From NCBI GenBank assembly GCA_964237235.1, contig CAXSGY010000023.1, positions 1 through 64,000 on the forward strand: a stretch of DNA of 64,000 nucleotides, written 5' to 3'. The notes below the pieces were generated by a model, which saw only the letters and a program-made list of their open reading frames with translations, did no database searches and was not told the DNA's origin. This DNA comes from GCA-002050365 sp964237235 (GTDB lineage Bacteria > Acidobacteriota > Blastocatellia > Pyrinomonadales > Pyrinomonadaceae). This document shows, in pieces, positions 26,978-35,783 of this stretch; the stretch's first letter is position 1; the number at the start of each line of letters is the position of its first letter. Made by a program: the position numbers and the translations under genes.

Positions 26978-27313
26978 AGTTCGATTTTGGATTTTAGGTT
27001 TTGGATTTTGGATTTTTGAACCTGTTCAAGATTTAGATTTATAGAATTTTGATTGTCCGGCGAACGTAAAGTTTAATTTATAAATTCAATTGTCGAGCAA
27101 ATCCAAAATCTAAAACCTAAAATCCAAAATCAATTATATCACGCCTTTTTGCGATAAATGTTGCGCTTTTGAAATTAAAAATCGTCGGCAAAATAAAATC
27201 GAGAATCCGACCGCGCCAATCCAACGAATGTTATCATCAGAACATCAAAGAAATATCTTGCAGGAAGACAACGACTTCTCTTAGAATATAGAGAAATTTC
27301 TAAAGGAAAAAAT
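26978..27313. other. Divergent intergenic region with word-repeat palindrome
   Basis: A 336-base gap between gspF (minus) and a VWFA gene (plus). It holds the palindrome at 26983-27131 and should contain promoters for both sides; ctaaaggaaaaaat just before 27314 supplies a ribosome-binding site. No small gene is convincing. Confidence 0.6.
26983..27131. repeat. Word-repeat palindrome (gattttgg words)
   Basis: Arms at 26983-27016 and 27100-27131 are complementary over about 32 bases with one mismatch, made of repeats of ttttggat. The loop is about 83 bases, so this is an open stem unlike the compact element at 19978. Confidence 0.88.
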
Positions 27314-28318
27314 ATGGCTGTGAAAATTTTTCAAGTAGTCAGCCGCTCGTGCGCCGCGCATCGGTGGAGTTTACTGATTTTATTCGTTTTCCTAACCGTG
27401 ATGACGACGGCGACTCTTGCTCAGGATTCGCAGCCGACTCCGCCGCCCGCCGACGATAACGAAAAACCGATTTCCGTCAAAACCGATTTAGTGACGTTCA
27501 ACCTGACCGTGACCGACGTTTACGGGCGTTTCGTTTCCGGCTTGGGCAAAAACGCTTTTACGATTCTCGACAATAACGAAGAACAGGAAATTACGTATTT
27601 CAGCGATTCGGACGCGCCGATTTCAATCGGCATTCTGTTCGACGTTTCCGGTTCGATGAGCGGCGAGAAAATCGGCAAAGCGCGCACGGCTCTCGAAAAA
27701 TTTATCAACACGAGTCATCCGTCCGACGAGTATTTTTTAGTCGCCTTTAACAACCGCGCTCAATTGCTGCTCGACCGTTCGCGCGACGGCGAAGCACTTC
27801 TGCAAAAACTGACGCTCGTTCAGCCGAAAAACAATACCGCGCTTTACGATGCCTGTTATCTCGGAGTCGAGCGCGTCACGCGCGGCACGCGCCAGAAAAA
27901 GGCGATGCTGATTATCAGCGACGGTCAGGACAACGCTTCGCGCTATAATTTTAATGAAGTGCGCCGCCTGATGAAGGAATCGGATGTCACCGTTTATGCA
28001 GTCGGCATTATGGACGGCAGAGACGCGGGCAGCGTCACCGGAATGCAGGGACAGGCGTTTCTCGACGAATTGACGAACGTGACCGGCGGAAAAGCCTTCT
28101 ATCCGCAGACCGATGTCGAGCTTGACGAAATTTTTGAACGCATCGCCCTCGAGCTGCGCCATCAGTATTCGGTCGGCTATACGCCGAAGGAATTTACGCC
28201 CGACGGCAAATGGCACAAAACCAAAGTTAAGGTCAAACCTCCGCGCGGCATTTCGCGTCTAACGGTTCGCACGCGCGAAGGCTATTACGCCGCGCCGAAT
28301 ACGAATCCGTCCAATTAA
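27314..28318 (+). CDS. Secreted VWFA-domain protein (acidobacterial type)
   Basis: A 334-residue exported protein. The N-terminal hydrophobic segment (15-37, ending TLAQ) is a signal or anchor. A beta segment VKTDLVTFNLTVTDVYGRFV with FTILDNNEEQEITYF is the N-terminal module of the acidobacterial VWFA family. The VWA domain (about 95-300) has an intact metal site DVSGSMS (DxSxS) and the later LIISDGQDN. It lies 22 bases before a second VWFA gene with the same layout. The partner and role are unknown; VWA domains usually bind proteins. Confidence 0.9.
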   Translation: MAVKIFQVVSRSCAAHRWSLLILFVFLTVMTTATLAQDSQPTPPPADDNEKPISVKTDLVTFNLTVTDVYGRFVSGLGKNAFTILDNNEEQEITYFSDSDAPISIGILFDVSGSMSGEKIGKARTALEKFINTSHPSDEYFLVAFNNRAQLLLDRSRDGEALLQKLTLVQPKNNTALYDACYLGVERVTRGTRQKKAMLIISDGQDNASRYNFNEVRRLMKESDVTVYAVGIMDGRDAGSVTGMQGQAFLDELTNVTGGKAFYPQTDVELDEIFERIALELRHQYSVGYTPKEFTPDGKWHKTKVKVKPPRGISRLTVRTREGYYAAPNTNPSN

Positions 28319-28339
28319 CTTTGGATTTTTAATTAAAAG

Positions 28340-29497
28340 ATGAAAAAAAACTCGACCGTCAAATTATCGCTGGCATTCGGACTTTTAACCGCATCGGCTT
28401 GTTATAGTTTTTTCACCGCCGAAGCGCAAACCTCGAAACCGACCGACAGCCGCAGTCGCCAAGTCACCGCGACTCCGACTGTTTCGCCAGCCGCGAAGCC
28501 GACCGCATCACCGCTCGCAACCCCGAAACCGTCGGCGACACCGACACCGGAGGACGACGACGGCGGCATAATTAAAGTCGAATCCAATCTCGTTAATCTG
28601 AACGTGCGCGTCGTTGACCGCAGCAATCATTCAATCGGCAATCTGCGTCAGGAAGATTTCAAAGTTTACGAAAATAACGTTCTGCAACCGATAGATTTTT
28701 TCAGCAAAGCCGAAGTTCCGACCAATTATTCGCTTGTCATTGATAATTCCAACTCGCTGCGCCCGCAGATCGAAAAAGTCATCGAAGCGAGCAAAATTCT
28801 CGTCAATTCAAATCTGCCCGACGACGAAACGAGCATCATTCGTTTCGTCAGCTCGCAGAAAATCGAAATTCTTTCGGATTTTACGAACGACAAAGCCGAT
28901 TTGGGCGAAACGCTCGACAATCTTTACACCGAAGGCGGACAGACGGCGATTATTGACGCGGTTTATCTGGCGGCGGAAAAAGTCAACGAATACGAGCAAA
29001 CGCGCGACCCGAACGACCGCAAACGGCGCGCTCTGATTTTGATTTCCGACGGCGAAGACCGCGACAGCTTTTACAAGGAAAAACAGCTTTTCGATATGCT
29101 CAAGGAAATAGACGTGCAGATTTACACCATCGGCTTCGTCAAGGAACTGGACAAGGAAGGCGGATTTATCGGCAAAAGTCCGCAGGGTAAAGCCAAGGCT
29201 CTGCTCGAAAGAATGGCGGCTGAAACCGGCGGCAAATCATATTTCCCCGACGATGCCGGCGAACTAAACACCATCGCCGCCGATATTTCGCGCGAGCTTC
29301 GCACGCAATATATCGTCAGTTACGCGCCGACCGACGACCGCAAAGACGGCGGTTTCAGAAACATTCGCATTGATGTCGCCGACGGACCGAACAAACAAAA
29401 ACGCATCGCCGTCACGCGCACCGGCAGAACGGCGACAAACGACAAAACCGCCGCGCCGATTCTGACCGCGCCGAATCAAAGAGTGAAATCTCAATAA
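28340..29497 (+). CDS. Second secreted VWFA-domain protein of the pair
   Basis: A 385-residue paralogue of the preceding gene. A signal peptide (1-30) is followed by a Thr/Pro/Lys-rich linker (ATPTVSPAAKPTASPLATPK), the beta module VESNLVNLNVRVVDRSNH with FKVYENNVLQPIDFFSKA, and the VWA domain with DNSNSLR (DxSxS retained) and LILISDGEDRD. The tail is KTAAPILTAP-like and basic. A hairpin terminator lies 27 bases after the stop. The two genes are probably one transcription unit and could form a heteromeric surface or periplasmic pair. Confidence 0.9.
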   Translation: MKKNSTVKLSLAFGLLTASACYSFFTAEAQTSKPTDSRSRQVTATPTVSPAAKPTASPLATPKPSATPTPEDDDGGIIKVESNLVNLNVRVVDRSNHSIGNLRQEDFKVYENNVLQPIDFFSKAEVPTNYSLVIDNSNSLRPQIEKVIEASKILVNSNLPDDETSIIRFVSSQKIEILSDFTNDKADLGETLDNLYTEGGQTAIIDAVYLAAEKVNEYEQTRDPNDRKRRALILISDGEDRDSFYKEKQLFDMLKEIDVQIYTIGFVKELDKEGGFIGKSPQGKAKALLERMAAETGGKSYFPDDAGELNTIAADISRELRTQYIVSYAPTDDRKDGGFRNIRIDVADGPNKQKRIAVTRTGRTATNDKTAAPILTAPNQRVKSQ

Positions 29498-29523
29498 ATT
29501 TTAATTTTTGTCTATCAAAGCGA

Positions 29524-29559
29524 AAAGCCGCCGTCGAAGTTTAATTCGACGGCGGCTTT
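29524..29559 (+). terminator. Hairpin terminator after the VWFA pair
   Basis: Perfect 15-base arms (aaagccgccgtcgaa) at 29524-29538 and 29545-29559. Few T follow, but there is no other gene on this strand nearby. Confidence 0.7.
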
Positions 29560-29570
29560 GATTGTCAGAA

Positions 29571-29634
29571 CCGTCTGCGTAAGCCGGCGGGAAACTTTGT
29601 CTTAAATAAATAGCCCGCCCGCTTACGCAGGCGG
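29571..29634. repeat. Inverted repeat of cctgcgtaagc(g/c)ggcggg
   Basis: Arms 29571-29591 and 29614-29634 are complementary over 21 bases with two mismatches. It lies between the convergent VWFA and FG-GAP genes, eight bases from the stop of the latter, and may help end its transcript. Confidence 0.75.
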
Positions 29635-29642
29635 CTTTTACA

Positions 29643-31718
29643 TTAAGGCTCGATTGACGAAGGCGATGGAACGTCGCCGTTTTGACCGAAAATTTTACCG
29701 ACAAATGCGCCGTTCGCACTGTTCAGACGATACCAGGCGTTATTGTTCGGGCGAAAAACCGCGATGTCGGCTTTACCGTCGCCGTCGTAATCCGCCGGCA
29801 CGGGAACGTCGTTCGCCTGTCCGAATTGACTGGCGGTCAGCGAATCGTCGCGCGAATTGTTGATATACCAGATGCCTTCCGACGGGCGAAACACGGCGAA
29901 ATCGGTTTTGCCGTCGCCGTCAAAATCGCCGGTCAGCGGTTTATCGGTGCTGATGCCGAATTGCCTTGCAATCATCAAGTCCGAAGAGCTTTGCAAAATA
30001 TACCACGTGCCGTTCGATGGTCGCCAAACGACGAAATCGGCTTTGCCGTCGTTGTCGAAATCGCCCGACATCGCTTTATCGTTCAGAGTGCCGAATTGTT
30101 CGGCGCGAAATCCGAGCGAGCTTTGCTGAACATACCAAACACCGTTTGAAGGGCGGAAAACAGCCAAGTCGGTTTTGCCGTCGGCATCGAAATCAGCCGC
30201 GACCGGCACGTCGCCGTTTGTCCCGAATTGCTGCGAGCGGAAACCCATTGCGCTGCCCAAGATATACCAAACGCCGTCTGTCGGACGAAAAACCGCCACA
30301 TCGGTTTTACCGTCGCCGTCATAATCGCCCGCTTCGATTTTATCGCTGCCCGCGCCGAACTGGACTGCCAAAGCGTTGCCGTTCTGGCTGTTTTCCATTC
30401 GCCACACGCCGTTCGCGGGCGTGTAGGTCGAATAATCGGTTCGACCGTCGCCGTCGAAATCGGAAACGTAATTTTTCGCCGAGTTGTTGATTTTTGTTGC
30501 GTCAACGACGAGCAGACCGTTTTTCAAGTCGCCGAGCAGAACTTTGTTTTGACCCAAAAACGGATAAACCGCCCAGTTGCCGTTATAGCCGGTCGGCAGA
30601 TTATTCTGCATTCGCGCCGCACCGCAAATCATATCCCAGGGTTCTTCAGTCAAGGCGGTCGTGCGGCGAAATTCTTCCGCGTCGAACTGCGTCGGATACG
30701 AATCGTATTGACCGACGCGCTTCGGCGCGGCTGGATTGGAAATATCGAAAACCTGCAGTCCCGCTTCATACCACGAAACGTATAAATAATTGCCCATCAC
30801 GACCGGGTTGTGCGGCGATGTCGCATTTAGCCCCAAATCGTTCATCGAAAGCCGATTGACCAGTAACGGCTGCGCCGGATTGGAGATGTTATACGTTCGC
30901 AAATCGGCGTTGCCGTTGTTCGTCTCGCGGCAGCTATACAGGTAATTGCCGTCTTCGCTCGTCCAACTGCTGTGCATATTATTGCCGGCGGTCGTGCTGG
31001 AAGTATCTTCGATAAATCCCAGTAAAGTCGGCGGCTGCGTTCCAATGTTCGAAATGTCGTAAATCTCGGTTCTGCCGCGCGCGTTAGAGCTGCCCCAACC
31101 TGACGTGAACATACGGTTGCCGCGAATATGGATGGCGTGAACCCAGAGGCTTTCGGTCGGATTGATGTCGCGGACAAAAACCGGATTCGCCGGATTGGAA
31201 ATGTTGATGACCTTGAGAACTTTCGTGTTAAAGCCGTTGAAATTTTCGATCAGATAATTTCCGAATACGACCATTTCGTGAATCGAGTTGTAAGCGTTGC
31301 CGCGGGTCGCGTCAACAATACCGAGCAGTTGCGGATTGTGCGGATCGGTCAGATCAACGATATGCACGCCGCCGCCGTTGCCGCTGCCGAAATAGGCGCG
31401 GTTGCCGACGACGACGGCTTCCAGAAACTGTATATTGTTGCCCGGATTATACCAGGAAGCGAGCGCGGGCGCGTCGGGGTTGGAAATATCGTAAATAAAC
31501 GCGCCGCGGCAGGCGTAACTGCCCTGCACGGCGATGTTGCCGTCGGCGAAAATATCGGCGAATTTGGCGAGCGAATTCACGCCGCAATCGGGCGTTATCT
31601 GCGCCCGCAGACGAACCTTCTGCGCCGCCGCGCTGCTATAGCCAAAAACGATGACTGAAAATAACAAACTGAGAACGATGAATGAATTTTTAAAATTAAA
31701 AACGTTTGGGAAAGTCAT
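29643..31718 (-). CDS. Secreted LVIVD-repeat and FG-GAP (VCBS-like) repeat protein
   Basis: A 691-residue exported protein (signal peptide 1-32, ending AAAQ). Residues about 45-410 hold LVIVD-type beta-propeller repeats: ISNPDAPALASWYNPGNN, VDLTDPHNPQLLGIVD, ISNPANPVFVRDIN, ISNPAQPLLVNR. Residues about 420-690 contain six FG-GAP-like repeats of about 43 residues, each starting D(F/Y)DGDGKTD, a calcium-binding loop, followed by (A/V)VFRPxNGxWY and a QFG step. The two propeller-type parts suggest a surface adhesin or binding protein. Single gene, with its start preceded by a short non-coding stretch. Confidence 0.88.
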   Translation of the reverse strand: MTFPNVFNFKNSFIVLSLLFSVIVFGYSSAAAQKVRLRAQITPDCGVNSLAKFADIFADGNIAVQGSYACRGAFIYDISNPDAPALASWYNPGNNIQFLEAVVVGNRAYFGSGNGGGVHIVDLTDPHNPQLLGIVDATRGNAYNSIHEMVVFGNYLIENFNGFNTKVLKVINISNPANPVFVRDINPTESLWVHAIHIRGNRMFTSGWGSSNARGRTEIYDISNIGTQPPTLLGFIEDTSSTTAGNNMHSSWTSEDGNYLYSCRETNNGNADLRTYNISNPAQPLLVNRLSMNDLGLNATSPHNPVVMGNYLYVSWYEAGLQVFDISNPAAPKRVGQYDSYPTQFDAEEFRRTTALTEEPWDMICGAARMQNNLPTGYNGNWAVYPFLGQNKVLLGDLKNGLLVVDATKINNSAKNYVSDFDGDGRTDYSTYTPANGVWRMENSQNGNALAVQFGAGSDKIEAGDYDGDGKTDVAVFRPTDGVWYILGSAMGFRSQQFGTNGDVPVAADFDADGKTDLAVFRPSNGVWYVQQSSLGFRAEQFGTLNDKAMSGDFDNDGKADFVVWRPSNGTWYILQSSSDLMIARQFGISTDKPLTGDFDGDGKTDFAVFRPSEGIWYINNSRDDSLTASQFGQANDVPVPADYDGDGKADIAVFRPNNNAWYRLNSANGAFVGKIFGQNGDVPSPSSIEP

Positions 31719-31844
31719 ATTTTTTACTGCTTAGTTGGCTGCAAATTAAATTTAGTTGTTTTAAAAACGCACGGGTTTATATTTTTGCTTAACGAAAAGC
31801 AAAATACAAGCCGAAAATATAAATGAAAAGTGCGTCGAGGAAAT

Positions 31845-32606
31845 TTAAGACGCGGCTTGCGAAGCGTCGCGCATTATCAAATCGAACGTGCCGGGCGCGA
31901 CTTTGCGAAAGCGTCGGTTGCGGTTTAATGAAACGGCAATCGAAATCGTCGGGTTGTTGCCTTTGAATTCAAAACCGCCTTCGCACAAAAATTTATAAAG
32001 GTCGTTGACGTGCAAAGGCGCGGTCGCCTCACGAAGCAGCAGCGTGCAAGCCTGCGTAATCGTGCGGTCGGCGAAACGGTTGTTTTTCTGCTCGAAGCTG
32101 CGGTTAATCGGCGCGACGTTTCTCGAATTATTCAAATATGACACCGAATTATTGCGGTAATTATCCGGCTGATTGCCGTTCTGGTTGCCGCCGTTTTGGT
32201 TGCCGTTTGACGGACGCGCGTAGCGACGACCGTCGTTCGACATTTGATAATCGTCTTCGTCTTCGTAGCGATTTTTCTTCGGATAATTGCCGTCGTCGTA
32301 GCGTTGGATTTTTTGATAATCGTCCGTCTCTTCATAATGCGGCTTTTTCGGATAATTATTTTCGTCTTCGGGCGCGGCTTTGCGGTGCGTTTTCCAGGAT
32401 TTGGTGCCGCTTCGCATCGTCGAGAAAAGACTTTCGAGAGCTTCCTCGGTTTTTTCCGCGCTGTTCTGGAGAGCTTCGATTTCGATTTTCAAATCATGAG
32501 CTTCGGCTTCGACTTTACGCAGACGTTCCTGTAAGCGTTGTTCGGCTTGCTGAAATTGCCGCAAGCTCTGTTCGAGCGTCGAAATCAAGTTATCTTCATT
32601 TAACAT
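31845..32606 (-). CDS. Coiled-coil protein with C-terminal HARE-HTH-like winged helix
   Basis: A 253-residue protein with three parts. Residues 1-65 form a long coiled coil (TLEQSLRQFQQAEQRLQERL). Residues about 75-165 are a disordered, Asn/Tyr/Lys-rich linker in which a YPKKPHYEETDDYQ block recurs as YPKKNRYEDEDDYQ. The C-terminal part (about 180-248) matches the HARE-HTH pattern (ACTLLLREATAPLHVNDLYKFL, ISIAVSLNRNRRFRKVAPGTFDL), a winged helix that binds DNA or protein. It precedes the polyprenyl synthase gene in reverse order, 15 bases after its stop. Function unknown. Confidence 0.7.
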   Translation of the reverse strand: MLNEDNLISTLEQSLRQFQQAEQRLQERLRKVEAEAHDLKIEIEALQNSAEKTEEALESLFSTMRSGTKSWKTHRKAAPEDENNYPKKPHYEETDDYQKIQRYDDGNYPKKNRYEDEDDYQMSNDGRRYARPSNGNQNGGNQNGNQPDNYRNNSVSYLNNSRNVAPINRSFEQKNNRFADRTITQACTLLLREATAPLHVNDLYKFLCEGGFEFKGNNPTISIAVSLNRNRRFRKVAPGTFDLIMRDASQAAS

Positions 32607-32621
32607 AAAATTTACAATCGG

Positions 32622-33641
32622 TTAATTATTGCGTTCGATCATATAACCGGGAATCGCTTCCAATGCAGAACGATACTCTGATTCGGGCAATAATTCAAGA
32701 TTTTTTATAGCTTGGTTGGCATAAGTATAAGCCATCTGCCGCGTTTCCGCCAGTAAATTATGTTGTTCGAGCCGCTCGATTAATTTCTGCTGCGAAAACG
32801 CCCGGTAATCGCCGTCGTAAATGATTTTCTCCAAATCGTTTTTGATCGAAGGCTCGCGCGCGACCAGCAAAATCAGCGGCATCGTCAATTTTCCTTCCAA
32901 CAAATCCGCGCCCGAAGCCTTGCCCAAAACTTCTTCTTCCGCCGTAAAATCCAGAATATCGTCGGCGATTTGAAACGCCGTGCCGAGATTCATTCCGAAA
33001 TTTTTGAGCGCGATTTGCCAGTCCATCGGCGCATTCGCTAAAATCGCGCCGATTTCGCAGCACGCCGAAAACAGATACGCAGTTTTACGCTGTAAGATGT
33101 CGAAATATTCCGTTTCGGAAATCGAAGTTTTGCCCAAAGTCGTCAGTTGAATCAATTCGCCTTCGGTCATTTTGCGCGTCAGTCTTGTGAGAATATCCAA
33201 AACTTCCAAACTGCGTTCTTTGAGCGAAGTTTCAAACGCCGACATATAAAGCCAATCGCCCATCAAAACCGCCGTCTGATTGCCGTATCGGGCATTGACC
33301 GAAGCGCGGTTGCGGCGCGTGTCGGCGTTGTCAATAATGTCGTCGTGAACCAAAGTCGCCGTGTGCAGCATCTCCATCACGGTCGCCAACCGCACGACGT
33401 TTTCGTCCGCCGCCGCGCCGCCCGCCGCGTAATTCGACAACAGAAGCAGCGCGGGGCGCACGCGCTTGCCGCCCGACGCGCGCAGATAGTCGCCCAAAAA
33501 ATTAATCACCTGAATATTCGACGCGGCTTGCCGTTCAAACTCCGCTTCGACCAAAGCCATTTCAGCTTTTATCAAACTGAAAATCTTTTGAGCCGCGACG
33601 TTCGGATTTAATTTTTCTTTGATTGGCGCAAATTTTTGCAT
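32622..33641 (-). CDS. ispB: Polyprenyl diphosphate synthase
   Basis: A 339-residue all-helical trans-isoprenyl synthase that extends farnesyl diphosphate with isopentenyl diphosphate to make a long-chain prenyl side chain (for quinone or other carrier use). Both Mg-binding aspartate motifs are visible: LVHDDIIDNADTRR (first) and IADDILDFTAEE (second), plus GKRVRPALLLLS and an LEGKLTMPLILL stretch. A chain of the octa/hepta type is inferred from the length; the exact product length cannot be read from the sequence. It lies directly after lepB (start next to the stop of lepB). Confidence 0.93.
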   Translation of the reverse strand: MQKFAPIKEKLNPNVAAQKIFSLIKAEMALVEAEFERQAASNIQVINFLGDYLRASGGKRVRPALLLLSNYAAGGAAADENVVRLATVMEMLHTATLVHDDIIDNADTRRNRASVNARYGNQTAVLMGDWLYMSAFETSLKERSLEVLDILTRLTRKMTEGELIQLTTLGKTSISETEYFDILQRKTAYLFSACCEIGAILANAPMDWQIALKNFGMNLGTAFQIADDILDFTAEEEVLGKASGADLLEGKLTMPLILLVAREPSIKNDLEKIIYDGDYRAFSQQKLIERLEQHNLLAETRQMAYTYANQAIKNLELLPESEYRSALEAIPGYMIERNN

Positions 33642-34121
33642 TTACTTTTCAGCCCTTGAATATGTAGCGTAATATCTTCCCGTAATTAATTTTTCATCTA
33701 CCGTTCCCCAATATCTCGAATCCGAAGAATTATCCCTATTGTCGCCCATCACGAAATACTGATATTCCGGCACTTTGCGCGGCGCAAAAGTCGCTTTGCT
33801 TTGGTTGTATTCTTCATTGACATAAGGCTCATCTAAAATTTCGCCGTTGACGTATGTTTTTCCTTCACGAATCTCGACAGTTTCGCCCGGCAGCGCAATA
33901 ATTCTTTTAATATAAGATTTTGTTCGATCTTTCGGATAAAGGAACGTAATAATATCGCCGCGTTTCAAATCCTTTAAGTTTTTATCTGCAAAAATTTTGT
34001 CTCCGTTTCTGAAGTTCGGAGACATCGCCGTTCCTTCGACAACGACCGGTTGAATCGAACAAGCCAAAAGGAAATTCGCAGCCACAACTAAAATTAGAAA
34101 CGGCGAGTATTTTTTCATCAC
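33642..34121 (-). CDS. lepB: Signal peptidase I, short form with a lipobox-like start
   Basis: A 159-residue S26 peptidase that cleaves signal peptides at the outer face of the inner membrane. The catalytic Ser is in GTAMSPNFRNGD and the Lys in IKRIIALPGE; a third conserved box is VMGDNRDNSSDSR. Length is close to the shortest signal peptidases. The N-terminal segment (5-20) ends FLLACS, which resembles a lipobox (LLAC) more than an uncleaved anchor. This could mean a lipid-attached enzyme. It sits between yajQ and ispB, a compact same-strand run. Confidence 0.88.
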   Translation of the reverse strand: MMKKYSPFLILVVAANFLLACSIQPVVVEGTAMSPNFRNGDKIFADKNLKDLKRGDIITFLYPKDRTKSYIKRIIALPGETVEIREGKTYVNGEILDEPYVNEEYNQSKATFAPRKVPEYQYFVMGDNRDNSSDSRYWGTVDEKLITGRYYATYSRAEK

Positions 34122-34129
34122 GGAAAATT

Positions 34130-34627
34130 TTAATTGCTTCGATAATTATCAAACTGCATATCAATTCCGAAATCCTTCACCTTGAGCGCGGCGATTGTTT
34201 CCTGCAAAACGTCGCGGTCTTTGCCGGAGACGCGGACGGTTTCGCCCTGAATCGAAGCCTGCACTTTTAACTTCGCGTCCTTAATGAATTTGACGATTTC
34301 CTTCGCTTTTTCAATCGGAATTCCCTGTTGGATTTTCACCGTCTGCCGCACTGTGCCGCCCGCCGCCGGTTCGATTTTTTGATAATCGAGAGCCTTCAGC
34401 GAAATGTTTCGTTTGACGAACTTCGATTGCAGAATATCGTTCATATTTCGCAGTTTCGTTTCGTCTTCGGCTGACATAACAAGGTCTTTGTCCTGCTGCT
34501 CGACGGTCGCCTTCGAGCCTTTGAAATCGAAGCGTTGCGATACTTCTTTGGTCGTCTGGTTGAGCGCGTTGGTAATTTCCGCGTAATCGGTTTTCGATAC
34601 GATGTCGAATGAATTTTCTTTTGCCAT
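34130..34627 (-). CDS. yajQ: YajQ-family nucleotide-binding protein
   Basis: A 165-residue two-domain protein of the YajQ/DUF520 family, whose members bind c-di-GMP or nucleic acids in some species. Nearly the full family pattern is present: MAKENSFDIVSKTDY, RFDFKGSKATVEQQDKDL, FVKRNISLKALDYQ, and a second half ending VRVSGKDRDVLQETI, KVKDFGIDMQFDNYR. It is the first gene in a run with lepB and ispB and is separated from tatD by a palindromic element. Confidence 0.95.
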   Translation of the reverse strand: MAKENSFDIVSKTDYAEITNALNQTTKEVSQRFDFKGSKATVEQQDKDLVMSAEDETKLRNMNDILQSKFVKRNISLKALDYQKIEPAAGGTVRQTVKIQQGIPIEKAKEIVKFIKDAKLKVQASIQGETVRVSGKDRDVLQETIAALKVKDFGIDMQFDNYRSN

Positions 34628-34638
34628 ATTTTTTATTT

Positions 34639-34786
34639 AACCACATAGAAACATAGAACACATAGAGAATGTTTTTTGGACGCGGATCAAGCGAATAGGC
34701 GCGAATTGATTTTGATTAAAAAAATCCGCCTTTATCTGTCTAATCCGCGTTCAAAAAAACTATGTGTTCTATGTTTCTATGTGGTT
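34639..34786. repeat. Word-repeat palindrome (acatagaa words) between tatD and yajQ
   Basis: Arms at about 34639-34686 and 34744-34786 share a perfect 27-base core built from the word acatagaa/cacatag, then a less exact extension. The centre contains the other words ggcggat and cgcggat. The same acatag words recur at 53604-53671. Confidence 0.88.
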
Positions 34787-35571
34787 CAATTCAAATTAAA
34801 AAAATCTAAAAAATTGCGCGTCGTTTGATTCGCCAGTGTTTCTAATTCGATGTTATAAAAATCAGCCAAAAACCGCGCCGTGTGAACGACGAACGACGGT
34901 TCGTTGCGCTTGCCGCGGTTGGGAACGGGCGCGAGAAACGGGCAATCGGTTTCGATTAAAAGTCGTTCGAGCGGCACAATGCGCGCCGCTTCGCGCAGAT
35001 TTTCCGCCTTTTTAAAAGTGACGTTTCCGGCAAACGAAATGTAAAAACCGACATCGAGCATCGCCTTTGCCATTTCAACCGAGCCGCCGAAACAATGCAT
35101 CACGCCGCCGCGTCCGGGGTTTTCTTTGTATTCTTCGGTTAAAATTTCAACCGTTTCGTCGTCCGCCTCGCGCGAATGAATGATGACCGGCAAATCCAAA
35201 TTTTTCGCTAATTTAATTTGTCGCCGGAAAACATCGCGCTGCACGTCGCGCGGCGAATAATCGTAAAAATAATCAAGTCCGATTTCGCCCCACGCGACGA
35301 CTTTTTCGTTTTTCGCCAATTCGATCAAATGCGTTTCCGCCGCTTCGTCGTAAAGCCTCGCGTCGTGCGGATGAACGCCGATTGCCGCGAAAACCGTTTC
35401 GTATTTTTCCGCAACTTTAACGGCGCGCTCGATCTCGCCGTCGTGCGGATTTCCCGTCCCGACGGTCAGCATCATTTCCACGCCCGCGGCTTTCGCCCTT
35501 TGAACGATTTCGTCGCGGTCAGCGTCAAACTGCGCGCCGTCAATATGACAATGTGAATCAACGAAAATCAT
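34786..35571 (-). CDS. tatD: TatD-family metal-dependent deoxyribonuclease
   Basis: A 261-residue TIM-barrel hydrolase. The metal-binding HCHID motif (DSHCHIDG, residues 5-12) starts the protein, followed by TVGTGNPHDG, IGVHPHDARLYDE, GEIGLDYFYD, PVIIHSREADDET, GGVMHCFGGS and LLIETDCPFLAP. This is the full TatD pattern. Members act as 3'-exonucleases on DNA or remove D-aminoacyl groups from tRNA. It overlaps the toxin-antitoxin pair by four bases at the start, so translation may be coupled. Confidence 0.96.
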   Translation of the reverse strand: MIFVDSHCHIDGAQFDADRDEIVQRAKAAGVEMMLTVGTGNPHDGEIERAVKVAEKYETVFAAIGVHPHDARLYDEAAETHLIELAKNEKVVAWGEIGLDYFYDYSPRDVQRDVFRRQIKLAKNLDLPVIIHSREADDETVEILTEEYKENPGRGGVMHCFGGSVEMAKAMLDVGFYISFAGNVTFKKAENLREAARIVPLERLLIETDCPFLAPVPNRGKRNEPSFVVHTARFLADFYNIELETLANQTTRNFLDFFNLN

Positions 35572-35783
35572 TTTTGTTTTAATTCAGTCTGATGTTCTTT
35601 GGTAATTCTCATCAAAAACCGCAATGCTTCATTAACCGAATTGGAGTCGGGAAAAACTTTCGCCACATCCACATCGAGGTGAATTTGATTTAACAACCGT
35701 CTGCCTTCGCCGACTTTTCTGACTTTCATCTTTGTTAAATCATATTCCGACTTCAGGTCATCATCCAAAGTTTCCGTGTTCAT
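35568..35783 (-). CDS. BrnA-like antitoxin
   Basis: A 71-residue protein paired with the BrnT-like toxin. The C-terminal half (VAKVFPDSNSVNEALRFLMRI) matches the antitoxin-type helix pattern of BrnA/CopG-like partners, and the N-terminal part (DDDLKSEYDLTKMKVRKVGEG) is charged. It overlaps the toxin gene by 23 bases and tatD by four bases. Presumably it binds and blocks the toxin and represses the operon. Identity rests on the neighbour as well as on the motif. Confidence 0.75.
   Translation of the reverse strand: MNTETLDDDLKSEYDLTKMKVRKVGEGRRLLNQIHLDVDVAKVFPDSNSVNEALRFLMRITKEHQTELKQK

Noticed and set aside
27737..28216. Long minus-strand frame inside the first VWFA gene
   Set aside because: Antisense shadow; the plus frame carries DVSGSMS and other VWA motifs.
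34639..34786. Repeat considered as CRISPR-like
   Set aside because: The words are in inverted arms with no regular spacers, and there are no cas genes in the window.
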